This document shows, piece after piece, positions 47,401 through 59,091 of a stretch of DNA of 64,000 nucleotides. The notes beneath the pieces were generated by a model. It saw only the letters and a list, made by a program, of their open reading frames with translations. It was not told the origin of the DNA and did no database searches. The translations under genes and the position numbers were made by a program. Source of the DNA: Panopea generosa (lineage: Eukaryota; Mollusca; Bivalvia; Adapedonta; Hiatellidae); assembly GCA_029582155.1 (NCBI GenBank), contig CM055905.1:8460995-8524994 (forward strand), read 5' to 3'. The stretch's first letter is position 1; each line of letters opens with the position of its first letter.

Positions 47401-48239
47401 GGTGTGTTGCTGCGTGTCATATAATTAGCGGTATAGCACAGTGGGTGTAGTTTCAAACAAGTTTAATATATTTATATACATAATGATAACGAAAATTATT
47501 ATAAAAACTTAAAATATCAGAATATATTTTTTAAGTCTAGTGAAGCCACAATTGGACCCAAATCGAGAAAAACACTACAAGATTATTATTTTTCAAAAAT
47601 CATTTATTATAATGTCGAATTGCATTGCACGGATTATAATAAATTTTTCATCACCCTTGCAGTGCATATTATTGATTATAAAGCTTATTTTAGTTTGAAC
47701 ATTAACAAAACCAGTGATATATCCACATGTTGTTAAGTCACTGCTTACACTGAGCAGATTTATGGATTATTATAAGGCCAACGAGGTATCAACAGTATGG
47801 AATTATTAATTAAATTTAATTATTAATAACAATATATTTAGTTTATGTTGATGATGTATGTGTAAATTTTGTGGAAAAACTTTATTGCTTTCCTGTTACA
47901 AACGGCTTACGGTATATCAAAGAAGATACTGACGCAAACACATGTCGGTCTGGATAACAGACGCCGGTATAACTTACGATATTCTTTGATCATCCAGACC
48001 ACTGATCACATATCAAAACATAGACATTTCCGTTAAACATGCCTACTATCGATACTAGCTTATCGGAAATTTACAACCTTTCGCCCAGCGGGTGACATAA
48101 TATGTAGACAAACAATCGGATTATGAATTAATTTACCTTGACTAAATCCCATGGATACATTTTATTGCTCCATTGGAACAGATTAAATTAAAAAGTCAAT
48201 ATAGAATCATTTTAAGAGTTGAGATGTTGCGATTGGTTA

Positions 48240-48482
48240 TTGGCCGGAAACCGAACTGAGCGAACTGAACGTTGAGTGAACGCTGAACGAAGCGAACGAT
48301 AAGAGGAGTATTAAACAGAGCACTCAGATATACAGCGCTCGTGAGCGAATACCTGCGTTTGTGAGTGCATTAAATTAACCGCGTTCAATCGAGTGCACGC
48401 AAACGGAGCGCGAACGGAGTGCGAACTAAGCGCGAACGGACCGCGAACGGAGTGCAAACTGAGCGCAAACGGAGTGCAATTA
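48240..48482. repeat. Element T right subterminal repeats
   Basis: Words such as 'gcgaacggagtgcgaac' and 'aagcgcgaacggaccgcg' repeat between about 48395 and 48478, with a looser 'gaactgagcgaactgaacg' series at 48255-48300. On the plus strand they read in the same direction as the left subterminal repeats, while the outer 30-bp termini are inverted. Confidence 0.82.
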
Positions 48483-48512
48483 TGGGGTACTTGAGCGGTT
48501 TAGGGTCTGTAT
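48483..48512 (-). repeat. Element T right terminal inverted repeat
   Basis: Exact reverse complement of 44718-44747. Confidence 0.93.
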
Positions 48513-49300
48513 CAAATGAGTGGTTGCATAGATATCTTACCTGATAAGACACTTTAACCTAAAAAAATTAAGTTAAAAAAGGACCATAACTCGCCAAAAT
48601 GCAACCCAAAGTCATGGTTCGTATGTCTGAGAGATTCGTTGATGCTAAACACACAAGTGAAGTTTCATTCATATCAAATGAGTGGTTGCATAGATAACTT
48701 ATCTGATAAAAAACTTTAACCTGAAAAGCCTACGCCGGGGCGGGTGAACTCTTACCAGAAAATTTAGTTTAAAAAGGGCCATAACTGTGCCAAAATGCAA
48801 CCCAGAGCTATGGTTCTTGTCTGTGTATTCCATTGATGATGGTGAACACACATGCGAAGTTTCATTCATATCCAATGAGTGGTTGCATAGATATCTTACC
48901 TGATAAGAAAATTTAACCTAAAAAATTAAGTCCAAAAAGGACCATAACTCGCCAAAATGCAACCCAAAGTCATGGTTCGTATGTCTGCGAGTTTCGTTGA
49001 TGCTAAACACACAAGTGAAGTTTCATTCATATCAAATGAGTGGTTGCATAGATAACTTACCTGATAAAAAAACTTTTACCTGAAAAGCCGACGCCGGGGC
49101 GGGTGAACTCTAACCTGAAAATTTAGTTAAAAAAAGGGCCATAACTCTGCCAAAATGCAATCAAGAGTTATGGTTCTTGTGTCTGAGTTTCATTGATGAT
49201 GCTGAATACAGATGTGAAGTTTCATTCATATTGAATAAATAGTTGCATAGATATTTTACCTGATAAAAAAACTTTAACCTGAAAAAACCAACCCCGACGC
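48513..49300. repeat. Bivalve-type tandem repeat with 359-bp two-part unit
   Basis: 'tggttgcatagat' occurs at 48531, 48683, 48890, 49041 and 49250 (the last as 'tagttgc'), so the spacing alternates 152, 207, 151 and 209 bp. The longer spacer contains an extra GC-rich block ('acgccggggcgggtgaactc'). The composite unit of 359-360 bp is present twice. The array ends at a C-rich tract. Confidence 0.9.
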
Positions 49301-49317
49301 CGGGGCGAGTACAATAG

Positions 49318-49340
49318 CCCCCCCCCCCCCTCCCCCCTTT
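49318..49340. repeat. C13-T-C7 tract
   Basis: A cytosine homopolymer interrupted by one T follows 'acaatag'. The length is likely unreliable. Confidence 0.9.
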
Positions 49341-50464
49341 TCTACGAATAGTCGAGCTAAAAGATGTTTGTGGTTTCCAAGCAATAGCGTTATCATTTAT
49401 GTCGAGAGACGACAGACACATTTCTAGTTATGATTTGTGTTCTTCAGAAACATCAGATAATGTAAAATGTCAATGGCAAAACAAGGTCTCAACGAACCAA
49501 TACATTTCAGAGATATGCCATCATATATTATAACCATGTAACATCCCATACATTGTAACAAAATGTCACTTACATCCCATCCCCATCAATGGTTATGTTA
49601 TAATAAACTTTAAAAATATTTATTCGGATGGAAATCATGGCAGTTATCTTGTACAAGATATTTGTCATAGAAAATATCTAATAATATAAAAATAATGACT
49701 ATTGAAATAAACATCCAACCGATACTCATTTGAGATACTATGGTAATCTCCATCAGATAGGATGACATGCTACTGGAGATAAATGATAGCCTTAGGGTTA
49801 TCATGATGTGTAGTTGACTGTAGGTTTTGATAAGGGTGGGGTTTGAAAGGCAGCAATGAATTGACCAAGCATAGCATAGTTGGTTATTCATTCAGAGCCA
49901 TATTTTAGAGAGGAAGGGCAGTCAATTAGAAAGTAGATGCGAATCTTGTAGATTTAGTTTAGACGAGCGAAAGCGAGTGAAAAATGTTAGCTCTGTGACT
50001 GAACTTATATGCGAACTTTATAAATATGATAATAAAATCACTTTTACAAAAACAACAATGTTGAGTCGGTTATGCCACACAACAGGTAAAACTGCTGTCG
50101 TGATGTTATCATAATAGTTACATGTTAATGTTGGTAATGCGTGATATTGTGATTGAAATGCTAACTTTCAGACAAACAAGACATGCATTTCCTTATTGTG
50201 TATAATATTCCAATTTATAAAAGTATCTGCTGACTTTTAAATCTTTAAGAGATGCTTGATTCTCATCAATGCTAAATGAATTGAATCGGCATAGTTCTGA
50301 TAGAGATCAGCCAATACGTGATGTCAATGACACGTTACACTGCATTCTCTTTGACAGTTCATTGCACGACGTTCCATTTACCGATGGTAATGTCTCGAAG
50401 CTTGCTTGTTTTTGCGATATTGGATACGCATCTTTAATGATTCAGTAGAACTGGTTGTCCTGTC
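49341..50464. other. Non-coding DNA, nothing assignable
   Basis: No recognisable domain or repeat. The 93-codon minus frame at 49610-49891 is hydrophobic at its C-terminal half but has no known motif. Confidence 0.45.
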
Positions 50465-53150
50465 TGGCAAGTGAAACAAGAGGGCATGAGGACGCTCTAC
50501 TGACTCATAGTGGCCATAGCACTTTTTGAAATTTCACAATATTTACCCTCTTTTGGGGTCCTTTTAACAACTTATGGATAATTACTCCCGACACACCTAT
50601 ACTGAACAAAACTTAATTGCATTGAAAAGGAAATACTTTATATTCCCATACCATTCATCTGTTAAACAAATAAAGTCCATGTACAGAACACTTATACAAC
50701 ATAGCCCCTTGACTTGTCAGAACTTCAATCACCCACTCTTAGAGATTTGTTATGAGCAGAAATGCTTTAGATTTAAAGAGAAGTTTTTTTGTACACATTG
50801 ATGCGAAAATGAAAATAATCGGTTTTCCCTACAATATTCCTATGTAAAAGTAAAGAACACATTACAGGGTCACAATATATCCCAGCCTCTTGATATGCAG
50901 ACTCTTAAATCCTTGCTGATGTAAGGATAATTTATATCAAATATGAACTAGTTTGACTGAAAGGTTATTGAGAAGAAGCTTTGTGAAAATTCCAAATTTT
51001 AACCTTATTGCCCATCCAACCCCATGGCCCCTAATGGAAATTCAATCCTCTTTATTGAATAAAATCAAAAGTATTGTTACTAGACAATGCTTTTGGTCTC
51101 AAATTAAACAACATATTTACACAAATGGAAGAAAAAATGAGAATTGTCTATTTTCCCATAGTATTCCTATGTAAAATTCAAACACCTCTTACAGGGCCTC
51201 TATACATCCCAGTGCCCCTTGATTTGTACAAACTTGAAACTCTTACTTATAGGGATAATTTATTTCAAATATGAACAAATTCGACTGACCGGTTGTTGAG
51301 AAAAGGATATAAGACAAATGTTAAATTTTATCGATTTTTGACCCCTAACTGCCCCTTTTAGAAAGTCAATCCTTCGTATCGAGCAAAAATCTTTTTTTGT
51401 TATGACTTATAAATGCTTCAAAAGTCAAACTGAATAAAACAAGAGGGCCAAGATGGTCCTATATCACTCACCTAAGTGACCTAAAGTCACCCAACTTAAG
51501 TAGATTATATAATACATTTACGCTCAAAATTCAAGAAAAACGAGATGGGTGAGTAGTTAGAACTTTGATATGTTTTGAAGATGTAACAGATGCGAAGAAG
51601 AGTTGTGCGATAATAATAGTATCATTGTGCGGATATCTGGATATCAGATATCAAAAGAAAGTTTCTATTTTATATCCATATAAAGAAAATCAGCCTCCCC
51701 TCTTGGCGAATTTGTTTTTCGACGAATCGCAATGGCTTGAACAAACTTAGTAGAGCTTCACCCATGGTAAATGTCAGTGAAATTACATCGAAATCAGGTC
51801 AGTAGATTCTGACGAGAAAGCTTTTGAAGTTTTTACTATAGCTGCCTATATATTAAACTAGCACCTCACTGTGGCGGTCATGTTTTTTAACAAATCATAA
51901 CGGCTTGAACAAACTTGGTTAAGAGTCACCCAAGGAACATTTCTGCGAAATTGTTTTAAAATCAATCCGGTGGTTTCTGACCAGAAGACTTTATACGTTT
52001 TTTATAGCTTATTTAGAAAACTAACCCCATACCCTGGCCGTCATGTTTTTGACGAATCACTACGGTTTGAACAAACTTAGCTAAGGGTCCTCCAAAGAAC
52101 ATTTCTGTGAAATTATTTATAAATTGATCCAGTAGTTTGTGACAAGAATATTTTGTAAGTTTTAACTAATTAAATTTGCCCCGCCCCCTGTCGGCCATGT
52201 TTCTTTTACAAATCAAGATAGCTTGAACAAACTGATAATCTATATCAAATATGAACAAATTAGACTGACCGGTTGTTGAGAAGACTTTTGAAAATTTTCT
52301 GTTTTGACCCTTTTTTTTACCCATTCTGGCCCCTTATGGAAAGTAAATTATCCTTACTGAACAAAATCGTATTTCCTATGACTAGATGATACTTCAGAAC
52401 TCATACTGAATAATAATTTTGCCTAGATAGATGAAAAAATGAGAATTTTCTGTTTTCCCATAGTATCCCTATGTAAAATTCTAAGTCTCCTTACAGGGAC
52501 CCTATAAATATTACCCCTAAATTCTAATCTACAAGCAAACCCCTAAAAATCAATATTGATTATAATGACATGTTTCCTTTAATTAAACCCACGGGGTTGG
52601 GTCATTTTTAACCCAAGGGACACCATTTTATCAAATCTAACAAAACTATACAGTTGGTTATCATTACTACATAAACATTTCGAAAATCTGTTGGGCCGTT
52701 CATAAGGAGAGGATTTTTTAAGTTTTGGACTATTTTTAGTCATGGCGGCCACCCTGAATTTCAGATCGAAAATAAAATCTTCATTATAGTCTCCTATGTA
52801 ATAGAAACATCCATGTGAAGATTTATTTTAATTGGCCTAGTAATTTCAGAAAAGATGAAAAAAGAGAATTTTCTGTTTTCCCATAGTATTCTCAATTTTT
52901 ATCTTTTTGAGGCCTCTCCTCACCCCTTAAGACAGTGGAACCCAGTCATTTTTTACAAATCTGAACCTCCTTCACCAAACAATGCTTCTGTGAATATATA
53001 GGCAAAATCATTTCCTTTCTAAACAAATATATTATAATGACATGTGTCCCTAGTTAAACCTTCGGGGCAGGGTCATTTTTAACCCCAGGGACACCATTTA
53101 AACAAATGTAACAAAATCTGTTGGGCTCTGTAAAGTCATCACTGTAAACG
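50465..53150. repeat. Mosaic of 'aacaagagggc' bivalve-type dispersed repeats
   Basis: 'aacaagagggcatgaggacg' (about 50475) and 'aacaagagggccaagatggt' (about 51439) mark two starts. Blocks such as 'attttctgttttcccatagt', 'cttacagggcctctatacat' and 'gactgaccggttgttgagaa' recur near 51130-51300, 52250-52500 and 52850-52900. Another block ('cggcttgaacaaacttgg', 'aacatttctgtgaaatt') recurs about four times between 51715 and 52250. 'gacatgtttccttta.ttaaaccc' is duplicated near 52565 and 53040. This is a composite of diverged tandem or dispersed repeats and holds no gene. Confidence 0.78.
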
Positions 53151-53870
53151 GTTTATTTTTTTACATAAATTAAAGCCTGTTCTTTCATTGGAAATATCGA
53201 AATACCCGGATGATAAGACGTACTAAATGTCGGCGCCATCACATCAGAATATCAGTTTTTCTGCGATCCCGTTTCTTTGGAAAGATCTTTTTTTTTAATA
53301 AGCTACTTATGCTTGCGTTTATAAAATTGGTATTCATTTTGAAATGCAAAAATACTTAATGAAAAGTATAATTCTTATAACTATATGATTCAAACATTGA
53401 AAATGCATATCAATTGTAAATTTTAAATATGGCTAAACTTTAATTCAAATCTTTATATTGATCTATTGCATCAATATTTTTAATATAAAATAGAAACTCA
53501 TACCTAAAAAAAATACCATTCATGAATTTTTCAACACAATAGGGGATATCTCTCCCGTACCCACCCAAGCACTTTTTGTGCAACATGCCTTCAGAAATTC
53601 CTGGGGAAAACCCTGTACAGTGTTGGTTTTGTTAATAAACATTCGTCATGATATAACTTCAATCTGTAGGACGAGTAGATTTTTTGAAGGACGAGTAGGA
53701 TATGAAATATTTTTCCTGCCCTGCTTCTTTCATTGATGTAGCTGAAACTTGTTATAGCAGAAAAGTGCAATGCTGTAGTTGTTCAGCATAACTATCCCTG
53801 TCACTATACAGTCACCCTGGAAACTGTTGACAGCTAACCATTTGGTGCTTTTCCAAACCTGACAAAACTA
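53151..53870. other. Non-coding DNA, possibly decayed hAT upstream part
   Basis: Immediately before 53874 there may be remnants of the same transposase, but no continuous frame is visible. 53650-53720 has a short duplicated phrase ('gacgagtaga', 'gacgagtagg'). Confidence 0.35.
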
Positions 53871-53873
53871 GCC

Positions 53874-54056
53874 ATGGTAGCAATGCTTGCACCCTTACAG
53901 ACTCCAGATGAAAGAGGCTTTAATGTAAAGAACAATATTAAGGTTATTGCAAGAAACAGGTTGTCTTCTGACAGGTTGAACCCACTGATGCAAACCTCTC
54001 TTGGCCTTTCAGTTGAGGAATTTGATTGTGTCAGTGCTGTAACAAAATGGAAGTTA
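53874..54056 (+). pseudogene. hAT-type transposase C-terminal (dimerisation domain) fragment
   Basis: The frame reads AMLAPLQTPDERGFNVKNN, then a run containing ARNRLSSDRLNPLMQ and LSVEEFDCVSAVTKW. The pattern '(E)RGFS..N..K...RNRLS...L..LM......EEFD......W' is the conserved C-terminal block of hAT transposases and of domesticated hAT-derived zinc-finger proteins. Only about 60 residues are present. The upstream catalytic region and BED finger are not visible nearby. It is therefore a fragment, or conceivably a last exon whose partners lie outside the readable context. Confidence 0.68.
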
Positions 54057-54389
54057 AGTATAGAAATAAGTTTGTTTTAATGCAACCCTCAGTAAGTAAC
54101 TGAGTTTTAGCACATGCTCAACATGGTTGAACACTGAAACTGATGAAAGTATATTCCAGTTCAATAAAACTTAGATGATAATATAATTGTACTATTATAC
54201 CTTCTTAACGTTTCTAGATGGCCTCCAGAATTTCATACAGGAAGTCACAAATGACCCTTAAAAAATTTAAGTTGGCAGAAACAATAGAGATTGAGATTTC
54301 AACATCTTTCATTCAATTTACGTCTGTATTTTTTTTTCTTAATTATGTTTTATTTTAAGAAGCCTCCTCTATATCGCCAATGTTTTTTA

Positions 54390-55016
54390 TTTTAGCAGTA
54401 AAACTGCATATTTATATAAAACATCATATATTATGGATTTTAGCAGTAACACTGCATATTTATATAAAACATCATATATTATGGATTTTAGCAGTAACAC
54501 TGCATATTTATATAAAACATCATATATTATGGATTTTAGCAGTAAAACTGCATATTTATATAAAACATCATATATTATGGATTTTAGCAGTAACACTGCA
54601 TATTTATATAAAACATCATATATTATGGATTTCAGCAGTAACACTGCATATTTATATAAAACATCATATATTATGGATTTTAGCAGTAACACTGCATATT
54701 AATATAAAACATCATATATTATGGATTTTAGCAGTAACATTGCATATTTATATAAAACATCATATATTATGGATTTTAGCAGTAACACTGCATATTAATA
54801 TAAAACATCATATATTATGGATTTTAGCAGTAACACTGCATATTTATATAAAACATCATATATTATGGATTTTAGCAGTAAAACTGCATATTTATACAAA
54901 ACATCATAAATTATGGATTTTAGCAGTGACACTGCATATCTATATAAAACATCATATATTATGGATTTTAGCAGTAACACTGCATATTACTATAAAACAT
55001 CATAAATTATGGATTT
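54390..55016. repeat. 48-bp minisatellite, 13 copies
   Basis: 'tttagcagtaacactgcata' with 'tttatataaaacatcata' and 'tattatggat' repeats at exactly 48-bp spacing from 54391 to 55014 (13 units, few substitutions). Each unit holds a GCAGT-AAC-ACTGC mini-hairpin. Because 48 is sixteen codons, long frames are open on both strands (236 codons at 54380-55090 plus; 101 codons at 54387-54692 minus). These peptides are pure repeats and I do not call them genes. Confidence 0.96.
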
Positions 55017-56404
55017 TATTTGACCTCATATGGCATATGCAAAAAAAAAAAAATTATATGGAGAAAATAAAGTGTAAGATTGTGAGTTGAGTAGGAAATG
55101 GTTAATCTGCATTTAAGGTCATAAAAGGTAATGCGTTTAATCTTGTAACGCTTTTATCTGTGTATCGGTGCACATGTACTGATCTGCAGTTATAATAATG
55201 CGATATGCTTAAACTATCACAATGTTACTGCAGTAAGGATCAGTAAGATTTTTGGCGTACGCTGGCGACTCTAATATCGTGTAAAGATCTTAAAGTGGCT
55301 TGAAAATAATCAAGACTCAAAAAAGAAAAAAGTATTAGAATTTTAGTTAAAATTTTGAATAGCATATTGAATAAATCAAGAACCTGATATGCATTTGCCA
55401 AAATATATTTCGCCTATATGGCTTATGCAAAAAAATTAATGGGCCAATGACATATGCAAAAAACAACAACACAGACCCTCGTTGTAACAAACGGCTATTA
55501 TATTAATTTTTGTCAAATTATGTACTGAGTTACATGCATAATCAATTCCTTAGTTAATGGTAATTCAATTGATGTAAACGAATAAGCCGATTCTATTTAT
55601 AGTACTCGAGGATTCCCTATGTTGAACCTGACGTATATTTTCAAAGATCGCACTTGTTGGTGTTTGGGAATTGTATAAAAACATTTGCAGAGCATATATG
55701 GGAACATACCTGAAGGCAATACTACAACTTTATAAATATTACCTTAAATGGTATCTTCGTGTTACACATTTCCACCCTTCTGTCACATTCAATCCATAGA
55801 TTTCCGCAGCTAATGCTGCTTATGTGTTTTATAAAATAGACATCAATTCAATAATTGATAGCGGATAGTTTCATTTTAATTTTCTGATTTATTACGCTTT
55901 CACTATTTTTCGTATATTCATGGTGCAATAGGGACCCAATTGGAATAACATTTATTTAATGTGCTCTTATATAGATAGAGTTTTCTTTATATGGATATAT
56001 AGTATTAATCATTAAAGGAACACAACATGTACCCTGCATATATTCATATAGTGTATATTCTTATCCCAGAATAGACCTTTATAAAAAATGAAAATGATTT
56101 GGTTTTTAGAATTGAATTTTTTACTTTATAGTATTAAATATAAGTGGGTCACAATTTAATGGCCTGTCACTCTTTGATGTTTTATAATTTATTAATTATT
56201 GATTTATTTTATTGATGTATTAAACTACATAGCGAAAAGTGGCGACGCTTCAAGCAGTGTTACTGAGCCGATCATGGGGCAACCGGTGAAGAGGTTATCG
56301 CAGGTTAAACTGCAAGAGCATATCGAGAGGTAACAACCTTTGAATACAATAAATTATTTTTTCATAAAGATGAAAAGTAAACTAGAACACTTATTATTAT
56401 ACAG
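55017..56404. other. AT-rich non-coding DNA
   Basis: The phrase 'ggcatatgcaaaaaaa' near 55030 recurs as 'ggcttatgcaaaaaaatt' near 55420. Nothing else was recognised. Confidence 0.45.
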
Positions 56405-56525
56405 TCACAGGATATAGAGTGGTTGTGTAACCGTTCGAGAAAAGCATTCAACCAGACCATGGCTCTTAAACCTCGCTTATAAGGAGAATGCCACACTCAT
56501 TAAGCTATCCGTGCCACTTAATTAA
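56405..56525 (-). mobile_element. Possible tRNA-like SINE head
   Basis: On the minus strand 'ggcacggatagcttaatgag' has an A-box-like core, and 'gcgaggtttaagagccatgg' a weak B-box at the right distance. No body shared with the other SINEs was identified, so this is tentative. Confidence 0.4.
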
Positions 56526-56661
56526 GAAGGCAGGTGCTGAAATTAATTAATATTTTTTGTACTTATGCCGTATTTTTTTTTATCTTTTGTTTTATATAAC
56601 CTCAATGAAATGTTTACTTTTAAAATATTCACATCAAACTCCGCTACTTGCCTTTAATATA

Positions 56662-56816
56662 GAGAATACCATGTTAGTGTCTGATATTATCAACTTTATC
56701 AGGTGAGGCTTAGAAAAAAAATAAGACAAGGCTCTGCCCAGTCTTTGTTTTTTTACGTTCCAAACCTGATTAAGTCGATGGTATTAGACACCAACATGGT
56801 ATTCTCATGTCAATAT
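56662..56816. mobile_element. 155-bp MITE with long terminal inverted repeats
   Basis: The left end 'gagaataccatgttagtgtc' continues 'tgatattatcaactttatc'. The right end, reverse complemented, reads 'gagaataccatgttggtgtc' then 'taataccatcgacttaatc'. About 42 of the first 47 positions pair, so most of the unit folds into one hairpin. No transposase is present. The target duplication is unclear. Confidence 0.82.
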
Positions 56817-57241
56817 TTCTCACTCGTCTTTTATATGAAGTTGAAACTCAGCAATATCTGTTACACCCTGTAGAGATTCATTCTGTCAAAATATATAATT
56901 GTACATAATGACACCAGGTGCCTAAACTTACATTGACGTGATAAACGTATGTTTATCAGACAGGCAGTTTACCAACAGAAATGAATGCATTAACATGATA
57001 AAATGTATTCCTTTTTTTTACAGAAAACAGCCAGAAAGAAAAACACATAGAGTTGATAGAAGTACAAAAAAACGGTATTTTGAATGCGAGATTGATCGAA
57101 AGCAATTATCGTTTCACTGTACAATGCTATTAGTCAAATTTACTTTATATAGGAGTTCATCGGTCAATAAAAGTGTGCTATAAAAAACATAGATAACAAC
57201 ATATATACTTTAGTATTTTTTTTGTCTTGTTTTTATGAAAA
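56817..57241. other. Non-coding DNA
   Basis: The frame 56938-57183 has no recognisable domain. Confidence 0.45.
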
Positions 57242-57430
57242 TTACTGCTGGACAATGTGATTTCTAACCGCCTGTTCATCCTGCCTATGAAATGGCATCT
57301 CCTTTGCCGCATCTGCCTGGGCATCATCCATATTGTCATCATTATCAATACCATCCCCCAAACCTGCCTCTTTTAGCATCATTGCCAAATAGTGCAGGAT
57401 TGCGCATGTTGTGGCAATCATGCATTCTTT
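57242..57430 (-). pseudogene. HARBI1-like nuclease, C-terminal fragment
   Basis: On the minus strand from 57430 the frame reads KECMIATTCAILHYLAMM, an acidic segment (DNDDNMDDAQADAA), and ends DEQAVRNHIVQQ-stop at 57242-57244. This is the usual C-terminus of PIF/Harbinger nucleases and their HARBI1-like relatives: the 'ac..LHN.a' helix, an acidic linker, then '.avR..iv...'. An in-frame TAA precedes it at 57431-57433. The N-terminal part of the same kind of protein lies at 59092-59442 on the same strand. Confidence 0.78.
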
Positions 57431-57433
57431 TTA

Positions 57434-57993
57434 TGGTGACATCCGTACCTGATAATGTATATAATGTCTTTTTTCTGTTGAATATTAGCATGTATTTCTA
57501 TAAGCATATCTTAAAGGCTCCTTAGTTAAACATCTGCCACAAACAATAAATAATTCCACTGTTTCCCAAAAGAATGCCATCTGAAAGTCTTAAATTTTAC
57601 CTCTTTAACAGCTGACAAAGCCCTGATGTCCTAAACATATGGCTGTCATGGTAACTTCCAGGCAAACTGGAATTGAAACTGATAAATTTCCTTGCATTTT
57701 TTAAGATCATTTAAGATGAGATAGAAATGTGGAAATTGCAAAAGAGCCCTTAAATGACAATTAGCAATAGTCAATATTGGCGTAGGCGCCTTCCCTCCAT
57801 TAATACTCAAAATTCTGGACCTAATTATTGCGCTGAGTTTGCCGCCGCCCCTGAGCCATGCAAACCAAAGTTATTCCAAAGTTATGTGACGGGTAGCACT
57901 ACCCCTCCCCCTACCCTTTTTCGTATCAGTACCTGCTATTTACAAGACTAAACATTGTGAAACACATAGAGTTCATAGAAAATATTGAGCGTC
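57434..57993. other. Interval between HARBI1-like fragments, left part
   Basis: No catalytic DDE motif was recognisable. 57790-57920 is GC-richer ('ttgccgccgcccctgagcc'), but on neither strand does it show a domain. Confidence 0.4.
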
Positions 57994-57996
57994 TTA

Positions 57997-58468
57997 AAGG
58001 GATTATATTTGCATATTACAGTCAATTCCCTGTCCTAAATACATACGCCCAGCATGAAGATACACTTATAACTTAGAGATATACGCGTCTAAAGTGTCTA
58101 ATTGCAAAACCTCTTTATTACATACATCGGGTTTCTGAAGCCACATTTTTGTTTTTGTTTACATTGGCCATTTTCAACGAACCGCTTTCGGTTTCCGACC
58201 AATCATCGGATAACATCGTGAAGACTCTTTCCCGATATCGTTTTCGAGGCTTTGTTCGGGAAGTTTACGGAGTTCAATGTAAACATTGCGCAATACTTTA
58301 TTGCGGGACGTATTAAAGTTTTGGCCAATATTCAATTACTGTTAATTTGATAACTCCCAAGTAAACAAAGGTTATACATCAATACATAAGCATTATTTTG
58401 TGCACACTGCATACAGGAAAAGTCTGGATTAACAGCGTGTTTGTGTTACTTGCCAATATAATCCCTTT
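57997..58468. mobile_element. 472-bp MITE with TTA target duplication (Harbinger-like)
   Basis: The left end AAGGGATTATATTTGCA and the right end TGCCAATATAATCCCTT form a 17-bp terminal inverted repeat with one mismatch. TTA flanks it at 57994-57996 and 58469-58471. No long frame lies inside. The TTA duplication is the Harbinger signature, and the element sits between two HARBI1-like pseudogene pieces. Confidence 0.75.
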
Positions 58469-58724
58469 TAACTTTTTTTTTTCTCTTTCCAATACAATAA
58501 TTCAAGTTATGTAAAAAGATTAACTTAGAAATTATTGACTGCCACCATATGTTTTAAGACAAACAGGAATGACTTATTCAAAATAAGAAAGAGTTTTCGA
58601 AGAATTTTGTTTTTTTATTTGAAATACGTTATGACCTTTACAGTCGTTTAAGAAATGAATCGAGAATGATATACAAGATGAATATTCGAAGACATCCGCT
58701 GATTCCTATTTTTCATAGTTTTGA

Positions 58725-58730
<6 letters not shown>

Positions 58731-58760
<30 letters not shown>
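58731..58760. repeat. (AG)15 microsatellite
   Basis: Fifteen uninterrupted AG dinucleotides. Confidence 0.97.
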
Positions 58761-58761
<1 letters not shown>

Positions 58762-59091
58762 AAATTGACATGTAGGTGTTGTGACAATTTTGTTTTTGTA
58801 CTGAAATTAATAATAACTATAATCGAAGTATGATTAACAATCGGGAAAGGAAATTAATTTCTAGTTGCTTCCAATTTAGAAAGCAAACCCAAACTGCAGT
58901 ACATGTTCTAAGTAAAAGAAGATAATTTTTATATGGACATAATGGATCCAATAAAACTACTAAACGCATGTGACCAAGAAGAACAACATACCTTCATGGT
59001 CACGTCGCTTGAACTGATATGCTGTGAAAATCTTTTTCAGTTCACATATGATGCCGCCTGATCTTGTAGAGGTATTATTATTATCCATCAA

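Larger units (their letters stand above)
44718..48512. mobile_element. Element T: 3.8-kb transposon-like unit with 30-bp perfect TIRs
   Basis: The first 30 bp (44718-44747, beginning ATACAGACCCTAAACCGC) are the exact reverse complement of the last 30 bp (48483-48512). Inside each terminus are GC-rich direct repeats of the 'gcgaacggagc' type. The unit splits a tandem repeat whose intact copies read 'tttcattcatatcaaatgag'; here 'tttcattcat' is on the left and 'atcaaatgag' on the right. The interior is AT-rich with no frame longer than 72 codons and no transposase motif, so the unit is non-autonomous. A nested SINE, microsatellites and a diverged internal duplication account for part of the interior. 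The superfamily is unknown. The target duplication is either absent or a 2-bp AT. Confidence 0.85.

Noticed and set aside
44714..48516. Clear 2-bp AT target duplication for element T
   Set aside because: Intact neighbouring units read 'cattcatatcaaat', so the flanks sum to the uninterrupted repeat without any duplication. A TA/AT duplication cannot be separated from the original ATAT, so I left it undecided.
54380..55090. 236-codon repeat protein gene
   Set aside because: The frame exists because the 48-bp unit is a multiple of three. Other frames are equally open and no signal peptide, domain or splice context is visible.
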